Shown: positions 7,653 to 15,498, counted from the first letter of the stretch. The stretch: DNA of 18,912 nucleotides from Candidatus Gastranaerophilales bacterium (GCA_900769645.1 CAAGHI010000031.1:1-18912), one strand, 5' to 3'. Program-made: numbers and translations. The notes: generated by a model from the sequence alone, not told the origin.

Positions 7653-8660
7653 ATGACTGTAAAAGAATACTTCTTACTCGAAAATGGAAAGCCATTTTTT
7701 GTTTCTGAATGCTATTCGAATAATAGATTGGATAGTGAACCATCAGTAAAAAAAATCTCTGTGGAAAAACTGGAAACACTTTCAAAAGTTAAGTTAACTA
7801 AAGAGCTAAGTGAACTGTATAGCATAAGACGTGATATTGAAAAGCAGAGATTGGATGTAAGTATTAATATTTATTTGGCTGATCACTGCAATTTGAACTG
7901 CTCGGGATGTTGCACCTTTTCTCCTATTGCACCTAAAAAATTCTTATCTTTGGATAATTTTAAAAATGACATGAAAAGATTATCTATCCTTACACAAGCT
8001 AATATTTATAGAATCGTGTTGCTTGGAGGAGAACCTTTATTAAACACACAATGTAAGGACTTTTTTTATTGGGCAAGATATTATTTTCCTGACATTCACA
8101 TCGCACTAATAACAAATGGAATCTTACTGAAAAAACAAAAAGAAGATTTCTGGGAATCGATGTCAAAAAATTCAATTGAACTTATTCCTAGCTTGTATCC
8201 GATCAAGATAGACTGGAAGTCAATTCAGGAGATTTGTTCTAAATACAATATACAATTTGCTTTTGCCAGTGGTGAAGATTCTGAAACCGATCCGACTAAA
8301 CTTAAAAATGCAGAATTTTGGTTTTCCGCTAAAATGGCTCATAAACCGATATTTGATATAAATGATTCATTTTATAAATGTCACCAAAGAAAGGATTGCT
8401 TAAGTTTAGTTGATGGAAAACTCTACCCATGTTCTGTTGCCTCAAGAATTCATATTCTGAATGAAAAATACGGAGTTAATTATCCTACAGACAATTATCT
8501 TGATATATATAAAGCAACTTCAAATCAAGAATTGGTAGATTTTGTTTCTTCTCCAGTTCCTTTATGTAAGTTTTGTGGTATGCATGTTAAGCAACCAGCC
8601 AAATGGCAATTATCGAAACGGGATAAAGATGAATGGATTTTTACTGATAAATATTTTTAA
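7653..8660 (+). CDS. Radical SAM protein with C-terminal auxiliary-cluster cysteines
   Basis: A 335-residue enzyme with the radical SAM motif C79-x3-C83-x2-C86 in HCNLNCSGCC, followed by the SAM-binding LGGEP (124-128) and an ITNG strand. C-terminal cysteines C243, C249, C260, C305 and C308 (KCHQRKDC, LYPC, CKFC) resemble the extra iron-sulfur ligands of SPASM/twitch-type enzymes. The HCNLNCxGC followed by FSPIA form is, from memory, common in a poorly characterised family in surface-polysaccharide and natural-product loci. It would cleave SAM to a 5'-deoxyadenosyl radical and carry out a difficult step such as epimerisation, dehydrogenation or rearrangement; the substrate is unknown. No peptide precursor gene is seen nearby, so a RiPP role is not supported. 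The ATG at 7653 follows the Rossmann gene stop by 15 bases. Confidence 0.84.
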   Translation: MTVKEYFLLENGKPFFVSECYSNNRLDSEPSVKKISVEKLETLSKVKLTKELSELYSIRRDIEKQRLDVSINIYLADHCNLNCSGCCTFSPIAPKKFLSLDNFKNDMKRLSILTQANIYRIVLLGGEPLLNTQCKDFFYWARYYFPDIHIALITNGILLKKQKEDFWESMSKNSIELIPSLYPIKIDWKSIQEICSKYNIQFAFASGEDSETDPTKLKNAEFWFSAKMAHKPIFDINDSFYKCHQRKDCLSLVDGKLYPCSVASRIHILNEKYGVNYPTDNYLDIYKATSNQELVDFVSSPVPLCKFCGMHVKQPAKWQLSKRDKDEWIFTDKYF

Positions 8661-8665
8661 AATCA

Positions 8666-8683
8666 AATTATCTCTGGATAATT
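8666..8683. repeat. Short hairpin between the radical SAM and AAC(3) genes
   Basis: AATTATC (8666-8672) and GATAATT (8677-8683) form a perfect 7-bp stem with a 4-base loop just after the radical SAM stop. There is no T-run, so it is unlikely to be a strong terminator. It might stabilise mRNA or slow ribosome entry to the next gene. Confidence 0.35.
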
Positions 8684-8716
8684 CATCGTTTCTAGTGTTG
8701 CAACTACATAAATTGT

Positions 8717-9580
8717 ATGGATAATATAATGACAGTTTTATTTAATTCAAAAAAAAGTGGTGATGTCACATCAGATCAATTATTAGAAAAATTAAAAAAA
8801 ATTGGTGCTAGTGATTGCGATATTTTATATATTCATTCAAATTTAAATTTTGGTCTGCCTTCGTTAAAGCGCAGTTTTTTATTGGAAGAAATGTATTCTT
8901 CCATTGAAAAACTAGGAGTTCGCACAATCGTTTTTCCAACGTTTACTTTCAGCTTTTGTAATAAGGAAGAATACGATATAAAAAACAGTTTCTCAAAAAT
9001 GGGGGCGCTGAATGAATATGTGCGGAAAAACGTTGATGGAGTAAGAAGTTCTGATCCTCTGTTATCTGTATTTGTTATCGGAGATAAATTAAACCTTATT
9101 GATAATTTGAGTAAAGAATCTATTGGCAAGAATTCTAATTACGACCGATTACATAACAGTGGCAAGAGTGTAAATTTCTTGTTTATTGGTGCTGACATGA
9201 GAGAGTGCTTTACATATACGCATTATATGGAAACAGTTGCAAAGGTACCATATAGGTATAACAGAGAGTTTGTTGGAACAATTATTGATGAAAACGGTAT
9301 CAGACATGAAAATGAAACTAGATTACTGTTTAGTACATATGGTAACTGTCGTTTAAATCCTGTGCCTGTTGTGCACGATACAATGAATGAATTAAAAATG
9401 TTGTCTGAATCTGATTTTGGAGACGGACACTTGTGCTGTTTCAAAGAAATAGACGCATATAAAGTAATGTTAGATCTGTTTGATAAAGACATAAATTTTT
9501 TAACAGATGGAACCTTTGATTTAAGCAAGAAAAATACTGTTTACAATCCAAACAATGAAAAGATAGTAAGTGTCAAGTAG
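8717..9580 (+). CDS. AAC(3)-fold N-acyltransferase (aminoglycoside 3-N-acetyltransferase family)
   Basis: A 287-residue protein of the Antibiotic_NAT family, whose members use acyl-CoA (some possibly acyl-carrier) to acylate an amine. Recognisable features are DILYIHSNL, FPTFTF (73-78), RSSDPLLSV (110-118) and HYMETVAKVPYR (169-180), containing the conserved His-Glu pair H169 and E172. Placed just before a carrier-protein gene (8 bases between them), it may take an acyl group from that ACP and place it on an amino sugar or amine; this is inference. A resistance role is less likely in this setting. The start is ATG 8717; an ATG at 8729 is an alternative and neither has a strong ribosome site. 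Confidence 0.82.
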   Translation: MDNIMTVLFNSKKSGDVTSDQLLEKLKKIGASDCDILYIHSNLNFGLPSLKRSFLLEEMYSSIEKLGVRTIVFPTFTFSFCNKEEYDIKNSFSKMGALNEYVRKNVDGVRSSDPLLSVFVIGDKLNLIDNLSKESIGKNSNYDRLHNSGKSVNFLFIGADMRECFTYTHYMETVAKVPYRYNREFVGTIIDENGIRHENETRLLFSTYGNCRLNPVPVVHDTMNELKMLSESDFGDGHLCCFKEIDAYKVMLDLFDKDINFLTDGTFDLSKKNTVYNPNNEKIVSVK

Positions 9581-9588
9581 GAATAAAA

Positions 9589-9816
9589 ATGAATAGAGAA
9601 AAAATTTTAGACATTTTAAAAGAAATTCAGCCCACAGAAGATTTTGAAAACAGTGATAACTTTATCTTAGATGGATTATTAGATAGCTTTGATGTGGTTC
9701 AGTTGGTTTCTGATTTAGAAACAGCATTTTCCGTACATATCAGTGCCCTGGAAATTCTGCCAGAGAATTTTCAGTCAATTGACTCAATTCTGTCACTTTT
9801 AGAAAAAAGCAAATAA
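9589..9816 (+). CDS. Acyl/peptidyl carrier protein 2
   Basis: A 75-residue carrier protein. The pantetheine serine is S33 in DGLLDSFDVVQLV. The LLDSFDVVQL form resembles DltC-like and NRPS/PKS hybrid carriers more than AcpP, which makes it a candidate partner of the adenylation enzyme. AGGA about 7 bases upstream supports the ATG at 9589. It is coupled to the AAC(3) gene and is the last gene before a hairpin resembling a terminator and a 262-bp gap, so it probably ends a transcription unit. Confidence 0.83.
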   Translation: MNREKILDILKEIQPTEDFENSDNFILDGLLDSFDVVQLVSDLETAFSVHISALEILPENFQSIDSILSLLEKSK

Positions 9817-9954
9817 AGACAGAATATGTAATCAATTTTGATTTAGTTATTGTCAAGATGTAAAGAAATTAAAGTCTTGTTGTCAATTCTGTCCAGCATA
9901 ATTTTTTAATCTGATTATCTTATATGACAATAATCAATAGCATTGTATGTGATG

Positions 9955-9988
9955 AATTTCTGTTTTAGATTGTGAAACAGAAATTTTT
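9955..9988 (+). terminator. Candidate Rho-independent terminator after ACP 2
   Basis: AATTTCTGTTT (9955-9965) and AAACAGAAATT (9975-9985) make a perfect 11-bp stem with a 9-base loop, running into a T-run at 9984-9988. The stem is poor in G and C, so strength is uncertain. The position, between ACP 2 and the next KASIII gene, fits an operon end. A stem-loop with another role cannot be excluded. Confidence 0.55.
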
Positions 9989-10078
9989 GAGTAAATAAAA
10001 ATACGACTTCGATTACACTTTGTATGTCTATCGTTTTTTAACTCCTACCAATATTTAACAAGTAAATTAGAGGATTAG

Positions 10079-11173
10079 ATGCAATCTACAGTTAAAGGAG
10101 TGAAAATAAGAGGAATTTGCGCATGCGTTCCTTCCCACGTATCCTATTACGAAGAAGAATTAAAATCTTTTCCGTTTTCAGAGCATTCTTCTAGGAAACT
10201 GGGAAAAGTAATGGGCTTTAGAGAGCACAGAATTACTGATCCTAAAACTACATTGTGTGATTTAGGATCTTACACATTAGACTACTTAATCAAGAAAAGT
10301 TTCGTTAATAAAGATTCTTTAGATGCCATCATTTTTGTTGCTCAACAATTGGATTATCCTGTACCAGGCAATTCAAAAGTTGTTCATGGCAATTTGAAGT
10401 TAAATCAAAATACACACTGTGTAGATTTATATGAAAACTGTACGGGATTTATAGCTGCTTTGTTTCAAGCATCCTGCTTAATTAATGCTGGATTAAATGA
10501 AGTTGCTATTATTGCAGCAAATAGTGGAGCCTGTTATGCAAATATAAAGGATAGAAATACCTATCCATTAATTGGTGATGCTGCAGGAGTTGCAATTGTA
10601 TCTAAGAGTAGTCATGTAGATGATAATATTAGCTTTGCTTTTAGACATGATGGAACAAGGAGTAATGTTCTTATTACCAAAGCAGGTGGCATGAGAATGC
10701 CTATATCAGAGGAAACTTCAAAAGTTTTTAAAGACGAAATGGGAAATTACAGGTCTTTAAATGATCTATATATGGATGGAACAGCTGTTTTCCATTTTGT
10801 CATGGATGAGGTTCCAAAAATTATAGATGAATGCTGTCGTTTAAAGGGATTAACTAGAAAGGATATAGATTACTTTATTACACATCAGCCAAATCGCTTT
10901 ATGTTAGAACGATTGGCAGATCTTATGGAAGTTCCAAGAGAAAAGCTATTTAATAATACAGGAGAGTATTTTGGTAATTCTTCTTGTGCAACTATTCCGG
11001 TAACAGCAGCGTTTAATCTTGGTGAAAAATTAGAGATAAACCGTTATAGGGTTTGTTTTGCAGCCTTTGGAGCTGGTCTGTCTTTGGCAAGCGCAACGTT
11101 AAATCTTGGAAAATTGGATTTTTGTAGAATGATTGAGCATCCTGGAAATGGTGCCTTTAAATATGAACTTTAG
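10079..11173 (+). CDS. Beta-ketoacyl-ACP synthase III family protein B
   Basis: A second KASIII-type enzyme, 364 residues. The complete triad is C121 in YENCTGFIA, H269 in THQPNRF and N300 in FGNSSCATIP; the C-terminal GAGLSLAS loop is also conserved. The HQPNR form replaces the HQAN of FabH, and the protein is clearly diverged from the two other KASIII proteins here, so it probably handles a different primer or acceptor. GAGG in AGAGGATTAG precedes the ATG. It opens the second gene block and is followed after 16 bases by ACP 3. It could act as a decarboxylating condensing enzyme or as an acyltransferase; the sequence does not decide. Confidence 0.88.
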   Translation: MQSTVKGVKIRGICACVPSHVSYYEEELKSFPFSEHSSRKLGKVMGFREHRITDPKTTLCDLGSYTLDYLIKKSFVNKDSLDAIIFVAQQLDYPVPGNSKVVHGNLKLNQNTHCVDLYENCTGFIAALFQASCLINAGLNEVAIIAANSGACYANIKDRNTYPLIGDAAGVAIVSKSSHVDDNISFAFRHDGTRSNVLITKAGGMRMPISEETSKVFKDEMGNYRSLNDLYMDGTAVFHFVMDEVPKIIDECCRLKGLTRKDIDYFITHQPNRFMLERLADLMEVPREKLFNNTGEYFGNSSCATIPVTAAFNLGEKLEINRYRVCFAAFGAGLSLASATLNLGKLDFCRMIEHPGNGAFKYEL

Positions 11174-11189
11174 TAATTAAGGAGTAATT

Positions 11190-11408
11190 ATGGATATTAA
11201 AGAAAAATTAGCAGCACTTGAAGATATGATGGAATTAGATGCGGGAACTCTTACTCCTGAAACATTGCTGTCAGATATTGAAGAGTGGGATTCATTATCT
11301 GCATTATCTTATGTTGTAATGATGAAAGATGATTTCGGCAAGAAAGTTACAGGTGACGTGGTTAGAGGTTTTAAGACTGTCAAAGACATTATGGATACCA
11401 TGGAGTAA
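11190..11408 (+). CDS. Acyl carrier protein 3
   Basis: A 72-residue acidic carrier with S35 in EEWDSLSALSYV, the phosphopantetheine site. The EEWDSL form is typical of carriers that serve discrete type-II PKS-like and NRPS-like enzymes. AAGGAG lies at a good distance before the ATG. The gene lies between KASIII B (16 bases) and KASIII C (9 bases), so it may serve both, one supplying and the other extending or offloading a chain. Confidence 0.86.
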   Translation: MDIKEKLAALEDMMELDAGTLTPETLLSDIEEWDSLSALSYVVMMKDDFGKKVTGDVVRGFKTVKDIMDTME

Positions 11409-11417
11409 TGATAAGAA

Positions 11418-12515
11418 ATGCCACATCTGAAATACAAAGGAATACATATAGCAGCTCTTGCATGTGCAGTTCCATCTAATATTCAAAAGATTGAATTAAA
11501 CCCTGATGCTGAAAATTACTCTTATATGAAGTCTTTTGTAAAGCAAATTGGTATTAGTCAAAGACACATTTCTTTGACTGAGCAAACTTGTTTGGACACG
11601 GGGTATGTTGCAGCTGTGGCAGCTTTGAAAAAAGCAGATTTAGAAGCTAAAGATTTAGATGCTGTAGTTTTTCTGACTCAAACACCAGATTTTAATCCTG
11701 GTACCTCAAATTCTATTTTAATTCAGCATCGGTTAAATATGCGAAAAAACGTATTAGCCTTTGATGTCCCTTTAGGTTGTTCTGCTTTTCCGTACGGATT
11801 AAACATTTGCTCATCGCTTATGAGTCAACCTTCGATTAACAAAGTGTTGATGCTTATAGGAGATTCTCACTGGTGCGACTATCCTAATAAAGAGGCTTTA
11901 CTTGCGTCAGAAAAGTTTCTGAATGGAGAATCAACAACTGCTGTTATATTGGATAAATATGGAAATGATGAGTTTGATATTTCTCTATACACAGATGGTT
12001 CAGGGTATAAATATTTATTTAGACCTAGTTTGGGGATCAGAAATGAATGGAGAAAATTTTCAAGAGGTTGTCTTCCAAATGGAACTGTTGTAGGTGTTGG
12101 TGAGTATATGGATGGAATAGAAATCACATCTTTTGCTACGACAACTGTTGTTGATTCATTGAAAGAATTTCTTAAAGATAGGAATGAAACTGTAGATAAT
12201 TATGACGGAATTGTCTTACATCAGGCTAATAAGCAAATTGTTAAAACAATTGCAAAACGATTAAAAATCGACATGTCTAAGGTTCCTATATCTTTGGATA
12301 AATATGGAAATACTGATGGAGCAACAGTGACAACTACCATTGTAGATGCATATGCAAATAAGCCAGACCCAAAATTAGAGCTATTAACTTGTGCTTTTGG
12401 AGTTGGTCTCTCTTGGGGCATAGCCTCAATTTCAATAGAACCAAAAAACATAGTACCTGTGATCGAAGTTGATGATGATCGCTTTGTGGAAGGTTATGTT
12501 GATCCAATTGAATAA
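11418..12515 (+). CDS. Beta-ketoacyl-ACP synthase III family protein C
   Basis: The third KASIII-type enzyme, 365 residues. The triad is C121 in PLGCSAFPYG, H268 in LHQANKQ and N298 in YGNTDGATV; the HQAN sequence is the FabH form. GVGLSWG lies near the C-terminus. It has a longer middle region (residues about 150-225) with many aromatic residues, as expected if the acyl pocket differs from the other two. The gene sits 9 bases after ACP 3 and one base before the next SDR start, so it belongs to the same unit. Whether it extends a chain or transfers an acyl group is open. Confidence 0.88.
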   Translation: MPHLKYKGIHIAALACAVPSNIQKIELNPDAENYSYMKSFVKQIGISQRHISLTEQTCLDTGYVAAVAALKKADLEAKDLDAVVFLTQTPDFNPGTSNSILIQHRLNMRKNVLAFDVPLGCSAFPYGLNICSSLMSQPSINKVLMLIGDSHWCDYPNKEALLASEKFLNGESTTAVILDKYGNDEFDISLYTDGSGYKYLFRPSLGIRNEWRKFSRGCLPNGTVVGVGEYMDGIEITSFATTTVVDSLKEFLKDRNETVDNYDGIVLHQANKQIVKTIAKRLKIDMSKVPISLDKYGNTDGATVTTTIVDAYANKPDPKLELLTCAFGVGLSWGIASISIEPKNIVPVIEVDDDRFVEGYVDPIE

Positions 12516-12516
12516 T

Positions 12517-13272
12517 ATGACAGAAAACTTCTTTAAAAACAGAAATATAATAGTGGCAGGTGCTTCTTCTGGAGTAGGAAGAGAAACAGCGATTGCTTTA
12601 TCTAAATTAGGTGCTAATGTCATATTAGTCAGTCGAAATGAAAAAAAACTGGACGCTGTCCTTTTGACAGATTTAGTCAAAGGTGAACACTCAAAGTTTG
12701 TTTTTGATTTTGAAAAAACAGAAAATATATCAGACCTACTAAATCAGATAATGTCTCTCTATGACAGCATTGATGGCCTTGTTTACTCTGCAGGAACATC
12801 AAAACGAGTTAGGTTCAAAAACCTCACAACGGATGTTTTAGATTCAGTAATGAGAGTTAACTTTTATTCTTTTGTGGAGCTGATAAGAGGCATAGTTTCT
12901 AAAAAAAGAAAAGATAATGAACTAAGGATTGTTGGTGTTTCTTCCCTTGCAAGTTCAGAAAATGCAAAATTCTTTTTACCTTATGCTGCTTCAAAAAATG
13001 CACTTGAAAGTTCTGTTCGAATCCTTTCAAATGAACTTAAAGGACAAAATGTATTTATAAGTGGTATAAAGCCTGCATATATTGATACACCGTTTATCGC
13101 TTCAAATAATGATATATATGGAGATTTTAACAAGTATCTAACAGAAGGCTATCAACCATATGGTTTGATTCCTACTCATGTAATATCTGAAGCAATCTGT
13201 TTTCTTTTAGGTCCTAACGCAAAATACTATTCCGGAAGTTGTGTAAAGATTCCTGCAGGGGTGTGCTGTTAA
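12517..13272 (+). CDS. Short-chain dehydrogenase/reductase 2
   Basis: A 251-residue classical SDR. It shows AGASSGVGRE (14-23) for the nucleotide, N115, S142/S143, Y156 in YAASK and K160 as catalytic residues. Arg40 in VSRNEKK after strand 2 suggests NADP(H). It probably reduces a keto group on a carrier-bound or free intermediate made by the KASIII enzymes next to it. The start is placed at ATG 12517, one base after the KASIII stop; an upstream in-frame ATG at 12469 would add 16 unlikely residues and overlap the KASIII gene. Two different SDRs in the cluster suggest two reductions or two substrates. Confidence 0.87.
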   Translation: MTENFFKNRNIIVAGASSGVGRETAIALSKLGANVILVSRNEKKLDAVLLTDLVKGEHSKFVFDFEKTENISDLLNQIMSLYDSIDGLVYSAGTSKRVRFKNLTTDVLDSVMRVNFYSFVELIRGIVSKKRKDNELRIVGVSSLASSENAKFFLPYAASKNALESSVRILSNELKGQNVFISGIKPAYIDTPFIASNNDIYGDFNKYLTEGYQPYGLIPTHVISEAICFLLGPNAKYYSGSCVKIPAGVCC

Positions 13273-13273
13273 A

Positions 13274-14161
13274 ATGTTAGAAAAAATACAGGATTTTGGT
13301 CAAGTTGAGAAATCTATTAAATCAATAACTCAAGATACAGGATTGAAGAGAAATTTTCAGATCATTGATTTAAACAAGTTAAAGAAAAATATACAAAACA
13401 AGAATTGTTTTATGTATTCTTCAGCTTATTCTGTTGTCATTTTCTCTCCGTATTATGATTTTTTTGAGGTTTTCTTGTATTTATCAGATTATTCTGCAGC
13501 TTCTGATGATTTAAAAAATGCAATTTCAGCTCTTGAGTCATATTTTAAAGAAAATGGTAGCAATGCATATAAATACTTAAAATTCTCTGCATGCTGCAAA
13601 AATGATTTTGAAAACTCGCCTATTTATGAAATTATCAGGTTTTCGAATTTTAAGAAGATCAACTCGATAGCAAGATATGTATTATTAAAAAATAGTGATA
13701 CATTGAAGATGCTTTATGAATTTGTTCCTGAACAATATAGGCGTGTTGAATTTGCAAATGTAGAGGACGCTGATGACATTATGTCTTTAATGTTAGCTAA
13801 TTTTGATGTTATGGGAGACAGTGTGCCAGAACGAATTGATCTCATTGAGAATATCAAAAAGAAGCAGGTATTGTGCGTTAAATATGAAAATCAGCTTATT
13901 GCATTTCATTATTTTGAAGTAATCAACAACATTTATTATGGCTTATTTGATTGTACTCATAAGAAATACAGAAAGTATTTTGTACAATTTGCGATCGCCA
14001 ATTTCTTATACATCTATAACCAGAGTCATAAAATAGAGTACAGCCGTTGCTACGGTTGGAGAGACTCCTCAAAATCAAGATTTAACTCTTTTGTCAAGAA
14101 TATTTCCCAACAAAAAGATGGTGTTGTCATATTTAATTATAAATATACATTGAACATTTAA
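13274..14161 (+). CDS. GNAT-like acyltransferase, tentative
   Basis: A 295-residue protein that I do not recognise with certainty. The second half (from about residue 155, YRRVEFANVEDADDIMSLM) starts like an acetyltransferase domain: a strand, then a helix with an acidic dipeptide, and later a VLCVKYENQLIAFHYFEV strand pair like the central GNAT sheet. The first half has helices and strands of similar spacing and could be a decayed or divergent second GNAT domain. The canonical acetyl-CoA loop (Q/RxxGxG/A) is not clear, so activity is doubtful. It begins one base after the SDR stop and precedes the FkbM gene by 18 bases, within the same operon. It may acylate the product or only bind a carrier. 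Confidence 0.55.
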   Translation: MLEKIQDFGQVEKSIKSITQDTGLKRNFQIIDLNKLKKNIQNKNCFMYSSAYSVVIFSPYYDFFEVFLYLSDYSAASDDLKNAISALESYFKENGSNAYKYLKFSACCKNDFENSPIYEIIRFSNFKKINSIARYVLLKNSDTLKMLYEFVPEQYRRVEFANVEDADDIMSLMLANFDVMGDSVPERIDLIENIKKKQVLCVKYENQLIAFHYFEVINNIYYGLFDCTHKKYRKYFVQFAIANFLYIYNQSHKIEYSRCYGWRDSSKSRFNSFVKNISQQKDGVVIFNYKYTLNI

Positions 14162-14171
14162 AAGAGGTCAG

Positions 14172-14179
14172 TTTTTTTT
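14172..14179 (+). repeat. T8 tract between ribosome site and ATG of the FkbM 5' part
   Basis: A run of eight T fills the end of the spacer between AGAGG (14163-14167) and the ATG at 14180. The 12-base spacing is longer than usual. Loss of Ts by slippage would bring the ribosome site nearer to the start. Whether the length varies is unknown. Confidence 0.5.
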
Positions 14180-14362
14180 ATGGAAAAGTTTCTTAAATAC
14201 TTTGAAAGATTAAAAAGAGCAAATAAAGCCATTACAGATACAAATCATCGCAGATTGTATTTAGTGTCAATTGATTCTTTGAACTTTCTTGCTAGCACTA
14301 AATTTCAAGTAAATGACCAAACTTCGTTGGGGGGTGGGGGAGTACTTGTAAATTGTTTGTAG
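14180..14362 (+). pseudogene. 5' part of the FkbM methyltransferase gene, out of frame
   Basis: The ATG at 14180 follows an AGAGG ribosome site. It opens 60 codons that read through a G6-T-G5 tract and stop at TAG 14360-14362. The downstream FkbM reading frame is one base out and stays open back to 14317. Adding a single G in the tract joins the two into 439 residues without any stop. The 5' part is therefore best read as the true N-terminus, separated in this sequence by a homopolymer change, either a real off state or a sequencing or assembly slip. Its helical, basic sequence has no recognisable motif. Confidence 0.6.
14329..14340 (+). repeat. G6-T-G5 tract, probable slippage site
   Basis: Eleven G in twelve bases stand out in a region that is otherwise about 70% A+T by eye. 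The tract sits exactly where the FkbM reading frame breaks. Poly-G tracts of this kind switch surface-structure genes on and off in several bacteria, for example Campylobacter. One more G restores the frame. Confidence 0.65.
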
Positions 14363-15498
14363 AAGCATTAAAAATGCTTGCATTGTATTCTCCTGAAAAA
14401 GAGTTAGTTGCGCGTAATGATTTTTTGTTAAGGATTTTTCGTGAACTTGGATACTTTTGCTTTTCAGCACACGAAAAAGGTCAGATCTTAGTATCAGTTC
14501 CTAAGGCAGATACTTTTGAGTTTGAAGAAAAAACATCAGAAATTGTAAAGCTGTTTCAACTTCAGCTTCATTCATTGTTATCTGTAAAAGAAGAAAAAAA
14601 CGAAGAGTTTTTCAAAGCATTAGCTGAAAGAACTGCTATTGCAGAAGATTTCTTTATATCTCAAAAGGGAGAATGGATATCATCGTTTATAGAAAATCTT
14701 GGAGATGAAATTTCAAAGTCATCCTTTATAACTTATTTATTTCAGAGAATACAAGCTAAAGTATTTGATAATGCGGATATTTGTTACCCAGTTGCCCCAC
14801 CTATGGTGACTGCAAAGTGGAGACTGGAAAGAGAAAATCTAAAATTAGAGCTTCCAATTTTATTAGATGAAAATAATCAAAAGGTCAATGAAAGACACTA
14901 TCATTGCGTATTTGTTCTTGATCAATATTCTATTAAAGGTGAGGTTGAAGCTTTGCCTGGTGAGCGTGTTGCAGATGTAGGTGCTTTTATTGGTGATACA
15001 GCTTACTATTTTAGTCGAAAGGTTGGTAATTTAGGAAAAGTGTTTGCTTTTGAAATATCTTCAAAGTCAAATGAGCTCGGACAAAGAAATATGCTGTTGA
15101 ATAATTGTAAAAATGTACAATTCTATCGGTATGCTGTGTTTGATAAGGTAGGTTTTCTAAAATTATCGATTTCTGAGGATGCATCAATGAATTCGGTAAC
15201 AGAAAATTCAGAAATTGATAATACAGTCGAAGTTCCAACCATAACCATCGACGAGTTCTGTAAAAGGTATAATGAAAAGATTGATTTTATCAAAGCTGAT
15301 ATAGAAGGCTCAGAGTTGGCAATGTTAAGAGGTGCTTCCCAAACAATTAAAGAAACAGCTCCAAAATGTGCAATTTGTCTGTATCATAAACGTGATGACT
15401 TTTGGAAAATTCCTGATTATTTGAAGTTTTTGAGACCCGATTATAAGTTTTATTTTAGATGTGAAGCTGAACCGGTTTTGTTTGCAAAACTAAAATAG
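14353..15498 (+). CDS. FkbM-family SAM-dependent methyltransferase (main part)
   Basis: FkbM-type enzymes O-methylate sugars or polyketides with SAM. The C-terminal half shows the domain clearly: RVADVGAFIGDTAYYF is the SAM-binding motif I, VFAFEIS is the acidic strand that holds the ribose, and IDFIKADIEGSELAMLRGA is the FkbM signature; CAICLYHKRDDFWKIPDYL follows. About 200 residues of helical sequence precede it, longer than the minimal family and perhaps a protein-binding region. In the given sequence the frame can only start internally, at TTG 14353 or ATG 14374, neither with a good ribosome site. The natural start is probably ATG 14180, reached if one G is added to the tract at 14329-14340. 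In this cluster it would methylate the glycan or the acyl product. Confidence 0.82.
   Translation: MFVEALKMLALYSPEKELVARNDFLLRIFRELGYFCFSAHEKGQILVSVPKADTFEFEEKTSEIVKLFQLQLHSLLSVKEEKNEEFFKALAERTAIAEDFFISQKGEWISSFIENLGDEISKSSFITYLFQRIQAKVFDNADICYPVAPPMVTAKWRLERENLKLELPILLDENNQKVNERHYHCVFVLDQYSIKGEVEALPGERVADVGAFIGDTAYYFSRKVGNLGKVFAFEISSKSNELGQRNMLLNNCKNVQFYRYAVFDKVGFLKLSISEDASMNSVTENSEIDNTVEVPTITIDEFCKRYNEKIDFIKADIEGSELAMLRGASQTIKETAPKCAICLYHKRDDFWKIPDYLKFLRPDYKFYFRCEAEPVLFAKLK

Noticed and set aside
7653..8660. RiPP maturase reading of the radical SAM gene
   Set aside because: No short precursor-peptide gene, leader motif or transporter lies nearby; the neighbours are carrier and acyl enzymes.
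8833..9528. Minus-strand frames of 98 and 101 codons opposite the AAC(3) gene
   Set aside because: They are shadows of a conserved protein, with no motif or ribosome site.
12469..12516. Upstream ATG for SDR 2
   Set aside because: It adds 16 residues before a normal SDR N-terminus and overlaps the KASIII gene; ATG 12517 directly follows its stop.
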